DNA of 64,000 nucleotides from Streptomyces sp. HUAS CB01 (GTDB lineage: Bacteria > Actinomycetota > Actinomycetes > Streptomycetales > Streptomycetaceae): contig NZ_CP129137.1 of the NCBI RefSeq assembly GCF_030406905.1, positions 7,657,501 through 7,721,500 on the forward strand. Reading direction: 5' to 3'. A program made the translations under genes and the position numbers. Shown in pieces: positions 51,190 to 59,483 of the stretch (the stretch's first letter is position 1; every line of letters begins with the position of its first letter). The notes under the pieces were generated by a model. That model did no database searches. It was not told the DNA's origin and saw nothing but the letters and a program-made list of their open reading frames with translations.

Positions 51190-52842
51190 ATTCCCTTCGG
51201 CCGCGCCGCCCTTCGCGCCGCCGGCCGTTCCGCCGCCGCCGGTGCCGACGCCGCCCCTCGGCCGCGACTCGCTGAACGGACGCACCTCCTGCCGGCAGGT
51301 GGTCCCCTCGGGCGGGAGGACGCCGTCGACCAGGTAGCGCCGTTCGTGGTCGTCCACGCACAGACTCGGATTGACGACGGACGAGTGCCCGTATCCCTCC
51401 ACGGTCAGCAGACGTGCGTTCGCCAGCTGACGGGTCATCGCGAGCGCACCCTGGTACGGCGTCGCCGGGTCGTACGTGGTGTTGACCACGAGCACCGGGT
51501 TCGCCGTGGGGCGGTTCCACGGGCCCGTGTACGGGGAGGCGGCCGTCGCCGGCCAGGTGGCACACGGCTCGCTCGCCCAGGCGACGGCCCGCCCCAGGTC
51601 ACCGGCCCGGCCGTAACTGAACTCCGCCAGTTCGGGGAAGCGCTGCGGATCGCGCGGATTGGGGCTCTCCGAGCAGCGGATCGCCTCGATCTGCTCGAAC
51701 GCCGGGTACGGCAAGGGGCCTTCCGGGGCCGCGGGTTCCTGCGGGGGCCGCCACTGCCACAGGTCCTCCAGCGCCCAGGCCAGGTCGTACCAGCCCGGGT
51801 CGACGGCGTAGAGGCTGCTCAGTGCCGTCGTGACGGCTCTGGCGTACGTCCACGCCCCCTGCGCGCGCTCCTGGAGGCGCAGCATAAGCCGTTCGAACTT
51901 CTCGCGGGTCGCCTCGGGACTTCCGGCGGAGAACGCGCAGCGGTCGGCGGGGGCGCGCCCGCAGTGGTCCAGGAACTGCCGCAGGGTCGCGGCCGACCCG
52001 AGGTCGACGTCCTCCCGCAGGAACGTCGTCAGCCGAGGTTCCGCCGTGGCACCCCGGTCCACCCAGGCCCGCGGGTCGATGTTGCTGTCCAGGACCATCG
52101 CCCGGACCTTTTCGGGGAACAGATTGGCGTAGGTGGCGCCCAGGAACGTCCCGTACGACACCCCGAGGAAGCTGAGCTTCTCGTCGCCCACGGCCTGCCG
52201 GAGGCGGTCCAGATCGCGTGCCGTGTCGGTGGTGGAGACGTGCCGCAGCAACTGCGGGTCGCGCTGCTCGCAGAGCCGGCCGAGGTCGGCGTAGGCGTCG
52301 ACCCATGCCTTCGTCTCGCTCTCGCCGACGGGGAACCCGAAGGGTATGCGCTCCAGCCACGCGTACGCCTCGTCGGTGGTGGGGAAGCAGCGGACCGCGG
52401 TGCTCTCGCCGACCCCGCGCGGATCCCAGCTGGCGATGTCGAAGCGCTGCCGGAGTTCCTCGGGGAAGAGTTCGTACCACTGGGGCAGTGCCTGGGTTCC
52501 CGCTCCGCCGGGCCCGCCGGGGTTGAAGAAGAGGGTGCCGAGGCGCGGCCCCGGGCCCGTCGCCCTGTGCCTGATGACGGCGAGGTCCACGGCGCGTCCG
52601 GTGGGTCTGCGGTAGTCCAGCGGAGCCTTGGCGGTCGCGCAGTCGAAGCCGGGGGACTCCGCGCAGGGGCTCCAGCCGAGGGCCGGGACGGCGCCCGCGG
52701 GGGCCGGTCCGTCGGCCGGTCCGGAAGCCGGCGCGCGGACGGGAGCGGGGGCAGGCCCGCCGACCATGGAGGCGCAGACGGCGGCGGCGACGGCGACCGC
52801 GGCGAAGCGCCCGCGTCCGGCAGGGGATCGGGGTATGTGCAT
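51187..52842 (-). CDS. Secreted TAP-like alpha/beta hydrolase (tripeptidyl aminopeptidase type)
   Basis: A 551-aa exported peptidase-like hydrolase. A signal peptide of about 25 residues (FAAVAVAAAVCASMVGG) is followed by LDYRRPTGRAVDLAVIRHRA, LFFNPGGPGGAGT (oxyanion region), WDPRGVGEST, the nucleophile GVSYGTFLGATYAN (Ser about residue 220) and a C-terminal TAP domain (NPVLVVNTTYDPATPYQGA with Asp, EGYGHSSVVNPSLC with His). It ends in a Gly-rich tail. ATG at 52842 was preferred because AAAGG is 6 nt upstream. Its 3' end runs into the APH remnant. Confidence 0.88.
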   Translation of the reverse strand: MHIPRSPAGRGRFAAVAVAAAVCASMVGGPAPAPVRAPASGPADGPAPAGAVPALGWSPCAESPGFDCATAKAPLDYRRPTGRAVDLAVIRHRATGPGPRLGTLFFNPGGPGGAGTQALPQWYELFPEELRQRFDIASWDPRGVGESTAVRCFPTTDEAYAWLERIPFGFPVGESETKAWVDAYADLGRLCEQRDPQLLRHVSTTDTARDLDRLRQAVGDEKLSFLGVSYGTFLGATYANLFPEKVRAMVLDSNIDPRAWVDRGATAEPRLTTFLREDVDLGSAATLRQFLDHCGRAPADRCAFSAGSPEATREKFERLMLRLQERAQGAWTYARAVTTALSSLYAVDPGWYDLAWALEDLWQWRPPQEPAAPEGPLPYPAFEQIEAIRCSESPNPRDPQRFPELAEFSYGRAGDLGRAVAWASEPCATWPATAASPYTGPWNRPTANPVLVVNTTYDPATPYQGALAMTRQLANARLLTVEGYGHSSVVNPSLCVDDHERRYLVDGVLPPEGTTCRQEVRPFSESRPRGGVGTGGGGTAGGAKGGAAEGN

Positions 52843-53100
52843 GCTCATCCTTTGCCGCCGCGACACCGGGCGTCGTCTGCCGTCAGGAGCGTTCGTCCCG
52901 ATACCACGTCGGCCCCCACGCTCCCGCAACCCGCCCGCGGCCGAATGGCCGTCACCCGTCGGGCGGAGCGCCCCTGCTGAGGGACCGTCGTCCCCCGCGG
53001 TGGGCGGCCTCCGCCTCGTACCGCGGGTCCGTCGGCCACCCGCCCGCCACGGGGAGGGCCGGAGGGCCCGGTACCCGGAGCGCCCGGCGGAAGCGCGATC

Positions 53101-53433
53101 TGGTCGAACGATCGATTCGGTGCTCTCTATGCGTCCGCGCCCCCCACCGGCGTCACCTTCTGGAGCGCCGGCACGGTGGGGCCCGTCACGGCGAGCGGGC
53201 CGGTGAGCGTGCAGATCCGGGAACGTCGCGACGGAACGGCCGTCGTCTCCGGGGCCGACCCCACCCGTACGGTCCGGGGCCTCACCCTCACCCGGCGGCG
53301 CCGGGTCACCGCCGTGCTCTCCACGGCACCGGCGGTGACCTCGACGGGGACGGGCGCGGTCTTCACCGCGGCCTTCGGCGACCTCGGCGGCAGCCACGGC
53401 GCCACCCACACCCTGAACGTCCGCACGGCCTGA
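53101..53433 (+). pseudogene. Fragment resembling the C-terminal domain of a polysaccharide lyase 8 enzyme
   Basis: An open frame without a good start: GALYASAPPTGVTFWSAGTVGPVTASGPVSVQIRERRDGTAVVSGADPTRTVRGL, then RVTAVLSTAPAVTSTGTGAVFTAAFGDLGGSHGATHTLNV. As I recall, hyaluronate/chondroitin lyases of family PL8 end with a beta domain in which VTF(W)xAGTxGxVTAxGP...VxVxxRxDGTAxVxVxDPTR is characteristic. No catalytic (alpha/alpha) toroid is left upstream. The match is by eye only and could be wrong. The piece ends 24 bp before the convergent ricin gene. Confidence 0.4.
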
Positions 53434-53457
53434 GCGGGATGCCCGTCCGCGGCCCGC

Positions 53458-55215
53458 CTACCGCGACGTGCCCGCGTTCCACCGCTGGTCGGCGTCGCCG
53501 TCGAGCCGGTCGAACCCCAGGGACCCGCCCCGGGGCTCGAGGGCGAATTCGGGATCGATCCGCGGACTGAGCACGCCCGCGCCGTCGACGTCGAACTGCA
53601 GATTGAGGCCGTTGCGGCCCTCGACGGACGTGCACGACCAGATGCCGGCACCGCGGTCGGTGTCCCCGCGCGAGTCGAGGCAGAACGCGGGATCCGCGCT
53701 GTTGCGCAGCAGACCGTTCGACTCGAGCCGCCACTTCTGGGTGGTGGCTCCGTTGCAGCCGGTCGTGATGACGTCGGTGCGGTTGGCCATCACCCCGTCC
53801 TCGACGTCGAGGCACAGACCCGTGCCGGCGTTGACCACCGGCTGGTAGCCCCCTCCGGGGACGATCGGCGCCGGAATCGGCGCCACGCTCCTCGTCGGCG
53901 TGGGCGCCGCGGACGCGGCCGGGGGCGGGGTGCGCGTCGGCGAGGGCGTCGGCCGCACGGAGGGCCGGGCGCTGGGGCTCGTCGACAGGGTCGGGACCGG
54001 GGCCGGGGCCTCGAAGGTGGGGGACGCCCCCTCCGCGGTGGGCGCCGACGCCGCGGGCCCGCGTGCCGCGCCGGAGTCCCCGGAAGCGGCCACCAGGGCG
54101 GTCCCCGTGGCGGCGGAACCCGCGACCACGACGGCGGCGATCAGCAGGACCGAACGGGACGGCAGGCGCACGCTCCACCACGGCGCCTCACCGGCCGGCG
54201 GCTGCCGGGGACGGTCGGGGACCGCTGCGTCCGCCCTTTCAGCCGCGGGCCCCGGCCCGCTCCCCGGCGCGGACGCGGGCGCGGAGCCCTGCGCGGGCAC
54301 GGCCCCCGGCATCCCGGAGACGGTCACGTCCCCGAGCGTCGCGGACACCGGCAGACGCGCGGTGTACTCCGCGCCGCCCCAGCCCAGCAGATGCTCGGCG
54401 AAGACCATACGGGGGTTGTCCGTCATCCGGGTGAGCTCGGCGACCACCCGGGTGCAGCGCGGACACTCGGCCAGGTGCAGCGTCAGATCCCCGCTGCGCC
54501 GCCGGTCGACGGGCCGGGCCGCCGCCTCGATGATCCTGCGGTACCCCAGGCAGCGCTTGTCGCCCCGCTCCAGGTACGCCTGGAGAAAGGCCTGGCGCAT
54601 GGACTCCGGCGCACGGAGCCGCAGATCGGGGACGAGGTCGGCGCGGACGCCCAGACAGCCCGCGACCACGGAGTCGGGCTCCTGGTCCACGACGGCGTAC
54701 CAGAGCACGCCCCGGGTCAGTTCCGGCAGCCGGTAGAAGGCGGTGAGCACGGCGGCCGCGGCCTCCTGTGCGGACCCGGGTGCCGGCGGACCGGACGCGG
54801 TGGCGGACCCGGCGGTCTCGCCCGCACCGGTCGCGGCGGTCGCGTCGGTCCATGCGGCGAAGTCGGCCGAGAGCCTGTCCCGGCGGCCGTCGCGGGCCCA
54901 TTCGGTGCCCACGTGCCGGACCAGCATCAGCAGATGGTGGCGCCAGTGCCCTCGCGGTTCGATGCCCCGTCCGGCCTCGTCGGCGGCCAGGCGGAGGGCG
55001 TGGACGGCCAGTTGGTTGCCGGCGGTCTGGTTGCGGCCGCAGAGCCGGGCGTAGGCGAGGACCGCGGGCAGATGGCGGCGCTTGAGCTCCTGGATCGCCG
55101 GGTGGGCGCGCGGGGCACCGGAGCGGATCCGTTCCCCCAGCTCCGCGTCCGACAGCGCTGAGTCGTCCGGCTGCCCGTGCGCGCGCAGCGGACCGGCGTG
55201 GTGGAACTCTGGCAC
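53458..55215 (-). CDS. Sigma-factor-like protein fused to zinc finger, membrane helix and ricin-type lectin
   Basis: A 585-aa fusion. Residues 20-230 look like an ECF sigma core (LSDAELGERIRSG, region 2-like ELKRRHLPAVLAYARLCG; region 4-like LPELTRGVLWYAVVDQEPDSVVAGCLGV). Residues 245-275 hold a zf-HC2-like HLAECPRCTRVVAEL zinc finger. A transmembrane helix (VLLIAAVVVAGSAATGTALVAA) is near residue 355, then a Pro/Ser/Thr linker. A ricin-B beta-trefoil (GLCLDVEDG, QKWRLESNGLLRN, FCLDSRG, QRWNAG) makes up residues 455-585. The lectin would be outside and the sigma-like part inside. GTG at 55215 has GAGGAG upstream. Confidence 0.83.
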   Translation of the reverse strand: MPEFHHAGPLRAHGQPDDSALSDAELGERIRSGAPRAHPAIQELKRRHLPAVLAYARLCGRNQTAGNQLAVHALRLAADEAGRGIEPRGHWRHHLLMLVRHVGTEWARDGRRDRLSADFAAWTDATAATGAGETAGSATASGPPAPGSAQEAAAAVLTAFYRLPELTRGVLWYAVVDQEPDSVVAGCLGVRADLVPDLRLRAPESMRQAFLQAYLERGDKRCLGYRRIIEAAARPVDRRRSGDLTLHLAECPRCTRVVAELTRMTDNPRMVFAEHLLGWGGAEYTARLPVSATLGDVTVSGMPGAVPAQGSAPASAPGSGPGPAAERADAAVPDRPRQPPAGEAPWWSVRLPSRSVLLIAAVVVAGSAATGTALVAASGDSGAARGPAASAPTAEGASPTFEAPAPVPTLSTSPSARPSVRPTPSPTRTPPPAASAAPTPTRSVAPIPAPIVPGGGYQPVVNAGTGLCLDVEDGVMANRTDVITTGCNGATTQKWRLESNGLLRNSADPAFCLDSRGDTDRGAGIWSCTSVEGRNGLNLQFDVDGAGVLSPRIDPEFALEPRGGSLGFDRLDGDADQRWNAGTSR

Positions 55216-55354
55216 CCTTGCGTCTCCTCGTCCCCCGAGGCATGGCCGACCCGCCCCGCCCCGGGGCGTTCCGGTTCACTTGCCTGTAACAAGGGCCCAT
55301 GGTGGATCAGCGGGACCGGCGGGGAAAGGTGTTTCCGCGGGTAAGTCGTCGTGG

Positions 55355-57523
55355 TCAGGCCGCCGGTGGACCGCCGGACCGATCCGGCCGGCCGACGCGG
55401 GCAAGGACCAGTACCGTGTCGTCGTGCGGCGGTCCCGGCAGCAGCCGCGCGAGGATCCGGTCCGCCGCCTGCTCCAACGGCCCCGAGGAGCGGGCCAGTT
55501 CCGCGCGCAGCCGCGCCGTGCCCTCGTCGATGTCCTTGCCCCGCGCCTCGACGAGGCCATCGGTGTACAGGGCCACGGTGGAGCCCGGCGGCAGGTCGAT
55601 CCCGGTCGTCGTGAAGGGATGGCCGCCGACCCCGAGCGGCACGCCCAGCACCGCGTCCACCGTCTCCACCGCGCCGTCGGGCAGCAGCACCAGGGGCGGC
55701 GGATGGCCCGCGTTGCCGATGCGGGCCCGGCCGCTCCCCGGGTCGTACATCAGGTACAGGCAGGTGGCCAGTTCGATGTCCGCCTCCTGAGCGCAGGCGT
55801 CCAGTTCGGCGAGCAGCACGTCCGGCGCGTCGATGTGCCGGGCCAGCGTCTTCGTCGTGATGCGCAGCCGTCCCATGTCCGCGGCGGCGCGCACTCCGTG
55901 CCCCATCACGTCGCCGACGACGAGCGCGACGCGGTCCCCGGGCAGATTGATCACGTCGTACCAGTCGCCCCCCACCTCGGTGGCATGACTGCCCGGCACA
56001 TAGCGGTGCGCCACTTGCACATGGGGACTGTCCGCCAGGCTGGTGGGGAGCAGCGCCCGCTGGAGCGTGAGGGCGATGGTCTGCACCCGGCTGTAGAGGC
56101 GGGCGTTGTCCAGACAGAGCGCCGCGCGGGAGGACAGCTCGGAGGCCAGGCTCAGGTCCTGCTCGTCGAAGGCGGGACGAGCGGCGGAGCGGCCGAACAT
56201 GGTGAGCCCCTGGACGGTCCCCCGGGCGATGAGCGGGGTGATGACGATGCAGGCCAGGCCGCTCTCCAGGAGGATCCGTGCGCGCGCCTGGTGGAGGACG
56301 GTCGTCGTCGCGAACTGCTCGTCCACGGGGAAGCAGACCGGCCGTCCCGTCCGCAGCACCCGGTGGATCCCGGACCCCGGGGGGTAGGTGACCGTCTCCA
56401 GCCCGCCCACCAGCTCGGGCGCCGGGGGCGGCAGCACGGTGCCGGCCGCGATCCGGTGGGTGACCAGCGGCAGTCCCGGGTCGAACACCTCGGGCTCGTC
56501 CATCCAGTCCACGAGCTCCACCACCGAGGCGTCGGCGAAGTCCGGCACCGCCGCGTCGACCAGCTCCCGCGCGGTGACGTCGACATCCAGCGACGTGCCG
56601 ATCCGGGCCGTGGCCCGGTCGAGCAGGGCCAGGCGCTGCCGTGCCGCGGTCGCCGCGAGGATGGCCTGCTCCCGCTCCGTGACGTCCACCATCAGCCCGC
56701 CGAGTCCCGGCCGGGTGTCGCCGGCCTGGCTCAGCGGGAAGAGGCTCACCGAACGTACCTGGTCGCGGTCGGGCCGGCCCGGAGTGCGCAGCCCCACGAG
56801 CGTGCCCACGACGGGGCGGCCGCCCGCGGCGACGTCACGGACCATCCGCTCGTACTCGCCGCCGTCGGAGGTGATCATGATCTCCGCCATCGGCCGTCCG
56901 AGGTGGGCGTCGACGGGCAGGCCGTCCATGTCGGCGAGCGCCTGGTTGAGATGGACGTAGCGCAGGTCCTCGTCGAGCATCAGCAGACCGATGGGGCAGG
57001 TCTCGAACAGGGCGTCGAGGAAGGCCAGATTGGTCTTCACCCGGTCGAGCTCGTCTCCGCGGGCCGCCAGCCCCAGGACGACCGATGAGCCGGTGGGCCC
57101 GGTGACGGGGAAGACCCGGAACCCGCACCCGAAGACCGTGCCGTCGCGATGCCGTGCGGACAGCCGGCCGCGCCAGTACCCGAGAGTCCGGGCCCGTTCG
57201 GTGAGACCCTCGGCGGCGCCCGCAGCGCCCGGCGGGGGCTCGGGGAACAGGAGGCCGGCGGGTTCGGCCAGGACACCCGCCGCCTCGTGCCCGAAGAGGT
57301 CCTCCGCCCCGGGGCCCCAGAAGCAGATCCGCTCCTCGGCGTCGACGCCGAAGACCGCGACGGGCACATGCTCCAGCAGCGCTCCGGGTTCCGACCGGAG
57401 CGGACCGGGATCGGTGTCGGCACGCGGCCGACCAGCTGGCACCGGATGATCCTTTCCGCCTGAGGCCGCCGGCGGCCCACCGTGAACCGGTGGACGGTAC
57501 CGGGGCGCCTCCCTGGCACCCAT
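55355..57523 (-). CDS. PAS-PAS-GAF-SpoIIE (PP2C) phosphatase
   Basis: A 722-aa cytoplasmic sensor phosphatase. Two PAS domains (about 45-150, VPVAVFGVDAEERICFWG; and 160-280, LFETCPIGLLMLDEDLRYVHLN), one GAF domain (about 290-450, ERGQAILAATAARQRL region to GLTMFGRSAARPAFDEQD), and a PP2C SpoIIE-type domain (HATEVGGDWYDVINL, VVGDVMGHGVRAAADMGRL, IGNAGHPPPLVLLPDG, HDDTVLVLARV). It would dephosphorylate an anti-sigma antagonist (STAS protein). A sigma factor of that type is at 3645-4457, but 50 kb away. ATG at 57523. Confidence 0.92.
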   Translation of the reverse strand: MGAREAPRYRPPVHGGPPAASGGKDHPVPAGRPRADTDPGPLRSEPGALLEHVPVAVFGVDAEERICFWGPGAEDLFGHEAAGVLAEPAGLLFPEPPPGAAGAAEGLTERARTLGYWRGRLSARHRDGTVFGCGFRVFPVTGPTGSSVVLGLAARGDELDRVKTNLAFLDALFETCPIGLLMLDEDLRYVHLNQALADMDGLPVDAHLGRPMAEIMITSDGGEYERMVRDVAAGGRPVVGTLVGLRTPGRPDRDQVRSVSLFPLSQAGDTRPGLGGLMVDVTEREQAILAATAARQRLALLDRATARIGTSLDVDVTARELVDAAVPDFADASVVELVDWMDEPEVFDPGLPLVTHRIAAGTVLPPPAPELVGGLETVTYPPGSGIHRVLRTGRPVCFPVDEQFATTTVLHQARARILLESGLACIVITPLIARGTVQGLTMFGRSAARPAFDEQDLSLASELSSRAALCLDNARLYSRVQTIALTLQRALLPTSLADSPHVQVAHRYVPGSHATEVGGDWYDVINLPGDRVALVVGDVMGHGVRAAADMGRLRITTKTLARHIDAPDVLLAELDACAQEADIELATCLYLMYDPGSGRARIGNAGHPPPLVLLPDGAVETVDAVLGVPLGVGGHPFTTTGIDLPPGSTVALYTDGLVEARGKDIDEGTARLRAELARSSGPLEQAADRILARLLPGPPHDDTVLVLARVGRPDRSGGPPAA

Positions 57524-57667
57524 TGTGCGGACGCCGGAGCGGCACTGCCCACGTCACGCCCCCTCCCGCGCGCGTCGGCCGCACCGTGCCCACCGCCCGT
57601 ACGCCCCCGACCGGCGGTGATCGCTGACGGTCACCGCCGCTTCGCCGGGCGTGCCCGCAGGTCGGCG

Positions 57668-58459
57668 TCAGCGTCGGACCGGCAGCTCCGCGAGTTCGGC
57701 GGCCCGGCGCAGCACGCCGACGAGCATCGGGAAGGTGAGCCTGCCGGTGTACGTGTTGCGCCGGCTCGGGTGGTAGCTGCCCAGCAGGTGCAGTGGACGG
57801 GCGACGCCCTCGCCGCCCGGCAGGACGACGTGCGCGCCGTGGCCGAAGACCGGACGAGGCCGGGGCATCGGCCGTCCGGTGTCGCGGATCGCCGGGAGGA
57901 CGGCCTGCCAGCCGAAGCCGCCCAGCGCGACCACGGCGCGCAGGCGGGGCGCCAGCAGCCCCAGTTCGGCCGACAGCCAGGGACGGCACGCGTCGCGTTC
58001 TTCCGCGGTCGGCCGGTTCTCCGGGGGCGCGCAGTGGACGGGCGCGGTCAGCCGCACGCCGTGCAGCGTCAGGCCGTCCCCGGTGTGCCGCGACGTGGGC
58101 TGCGAGACGAGACCGAGTTCGTACAGCGCGGCGAAGAGGAAATCGCCCGTCGCGTCGCCGGTGAACATCCGGCCGGTCCGGTTCGCCCCGTGCGCCGCCG
58201 GAGCGAGACCGACCACGGCGAGCGACGCGTCCGCAGGGCCGAACCCGGGGACCGGCCGCCCCCAGTACTCCCGGTCCTGGAACGCGGCGCGTCTGACCCG
58301 GGCCACTTCCTCGCGCCACGCGACGAGCCGGGGGCACGCCCGGCACCCTGGCACCAGGCCGTCCAGCTCGTCGAGGCGGGTGCAGCGGGGCGCGTGGCGG
58401 GCCGGGAACGACGTGTCGTCGGCGCCGGAGGCGGCGGCGGGGTCGCGCGGTCGCTCCAT
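57668..58459 (-). CDS. Uracil-DNA glycosylase family 5 (UdgB type)
   Basis: A 263-aa DNA repair glycosylase with an Fe-S cluster site. GCRACPRLVAWREEVARVRRAAF holds the first two Cys (GCRAC), a third is in PVHCAPPENRPTAEE and a fourth at ACRPWL. Active-site motif GLAPAAHGANRTGRMFTGD (about residues 90-108) and the C-terminal GSYHPSRRNTYTGRLTF complete it. Family 5 enzymes remove uracil, hypoxanthine and xanthine and lack the catalytic Asp/Asn of family 1. A GTG start at 58468 giving three more residues cannot be excluded. Confidence 0.9.
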   Translation of the reverse strand: MERPRDPAAASGADDTSFPARHAPRCTRLDELDGLVPGCRACPRLVAWREEVARVRRAAFQDREYWGRPVPGFGPADASLAVVGLAPAAHGANRTGRMFTGDATGDFLFAALYELGLVSQPTSRHTGDGLTLHGVRLTAPVHCAPPENRPTAEERDACRPWLSAELGLLAPRLRAVVALGGFGWQAVLPAIRDTGRPMPRPRPVFGHGAHVVLPGGEGVARPLHLLGSYHPSRRNTYTGRLTFPMLVGVLRRAAELAELPVRR

Positions 58460-59187
58460 TCCCCCCACGCTACCGGGGCCCTGTGCGCCGACCGCCTCGG
58501 CATCCCGTCGTCCCGTTGCGCCTGCCGGGGCCGGGGGCCGGGGGCCGGGAACGGCGGCGGGGCGCGGGCGGTGTCTGGCACACCAGCCGGGTTCGGCTCG
58601 CGGGCCGCTCGCGCGAGGGCGCGCGGGGCGGGCAAACCGCGCTCTGTGCGGGACGGGGTCGGCACGAGCAGCCTGCCGAGGTCCCGGCGGCCGGTTTCGG
58701 GTGGGGGCGGGCGTGCCCGGGCAGCCTGGTGCGGCGACCGCTTCGAGAGATGGGGCGCGCGTCCCGGCCCCCGTGGTCCGGTGGCCGTCCCCGGTCCGGA
58801 GTGACGCCGGCCCGGTGCCTTACCCGCGGGCGGCGGGGACCCTCTCCGGGTACGCCGGAGCAGGTCCGGACGTGTTCCCGCCGTACCCGTACCCGTGGCC
58901 GCGTGTCTGCTGCCGGGCCGGCGAGGTACGGGCCCTGGCCGGGACCGGAGTCGGCGCGGAGCGGGGCGCGTCCGCGCCCGCACCGGTCGTCCGGTGAGGG
59001 CTGCCCGGACCTGCGTCGGGCGGGCCCGGCACCTTCGCCGTCCCCCGGGTGCCGTACGGCACGCCCGCCGCCGGCGCGGAAAATCCCGCGCGCCCCTCGG
59101 TGCCGGCTCCCTACACTCGGCTCACGCGCCGTGACGTCAACGCCGCGCGCACCGCCAGGAGTTGCACCGAGTGAGGGGGGACCGGAC
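58460..59187. other. Gene-poor stretch upstream of the EF-G paralogue
   Basis: About 730 nt in which no reading frame shows family likeness; long open frames on both strands are Arg/Pro/Gly-rich shadows. Near 59112-59117 a TACACT -10 hexamer is present, with an ill-defined -35. Confidence 0.4.
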
Positions 59188-59262
59188 ATGCGCTGCCGCA
59201 TCGCCACCGTCGTTCCCCGGTCGCGGTACGACGTGATCCTGGTGTCTCCGGTTCGCCGGTGA
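59188..59262 (+). CDS. Small ORF (24 aa), possible leader peptide
   Basis: ATG at 59188 follows an excellent AGGGGGG site 7 nt upstream. It encodes [16 protein letters not shown] plus eight further residues and ends in a TGA that overlaps a GTG (GTGA at 59259). That GTG opens the frame of the EF-G paralogue, whose family N-terminus begins 75 codons later at 59484. Short leader peptides precede some ribosome-protection genes (for example tet(M)), so attenuation by ribosome stalling is thinkable. There is no proof that it is translated. Confidence 0.35.
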   Translation: MRCRIATVVPRSRYDVILVSPVRR

Positions 59263-59483
59263 CGGCTGCGCGGCCGCCACCGGAGCCCGCGACGACCCAC
59301 CCCACCGACCGCCGCCCGCCCGTCGAGCCCTGCTCGTCGCGGTGCACCGGGGCGCTGTCGTGCCCCGAAGACGCCTTCGCCGGCGTTGCGTCAGGGAATG
59401 CCCTCGGCCGTGTCAGGCCGCCTCGTCCGGGAATCGCGCTGCCCCGAACCACCCACCTCTCGATCACCGAAAGGCCCCGGGCC

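Noticed and set aside
51028..52980. 650-codon plus-strand open frame
   Set aside because: Antisense shadow of the TAP hydrolase, which has a signal peptide and catalytic triad.
58483..59300. Long frames on both strands (259 and 276 codons)
   Set aside because: Pro/Arg/Gly-rich in both directions with no motif. The only supported piece is the 24-codon ORF at 59188.
59259..59483. 75-codon N-terminal extension of the EF-G paralogue
   Set aside because: Not used as the annotated start because its composition is unlike EF-G and the family begins at 59484. It is kept as an open question in the leader-peptide finding.
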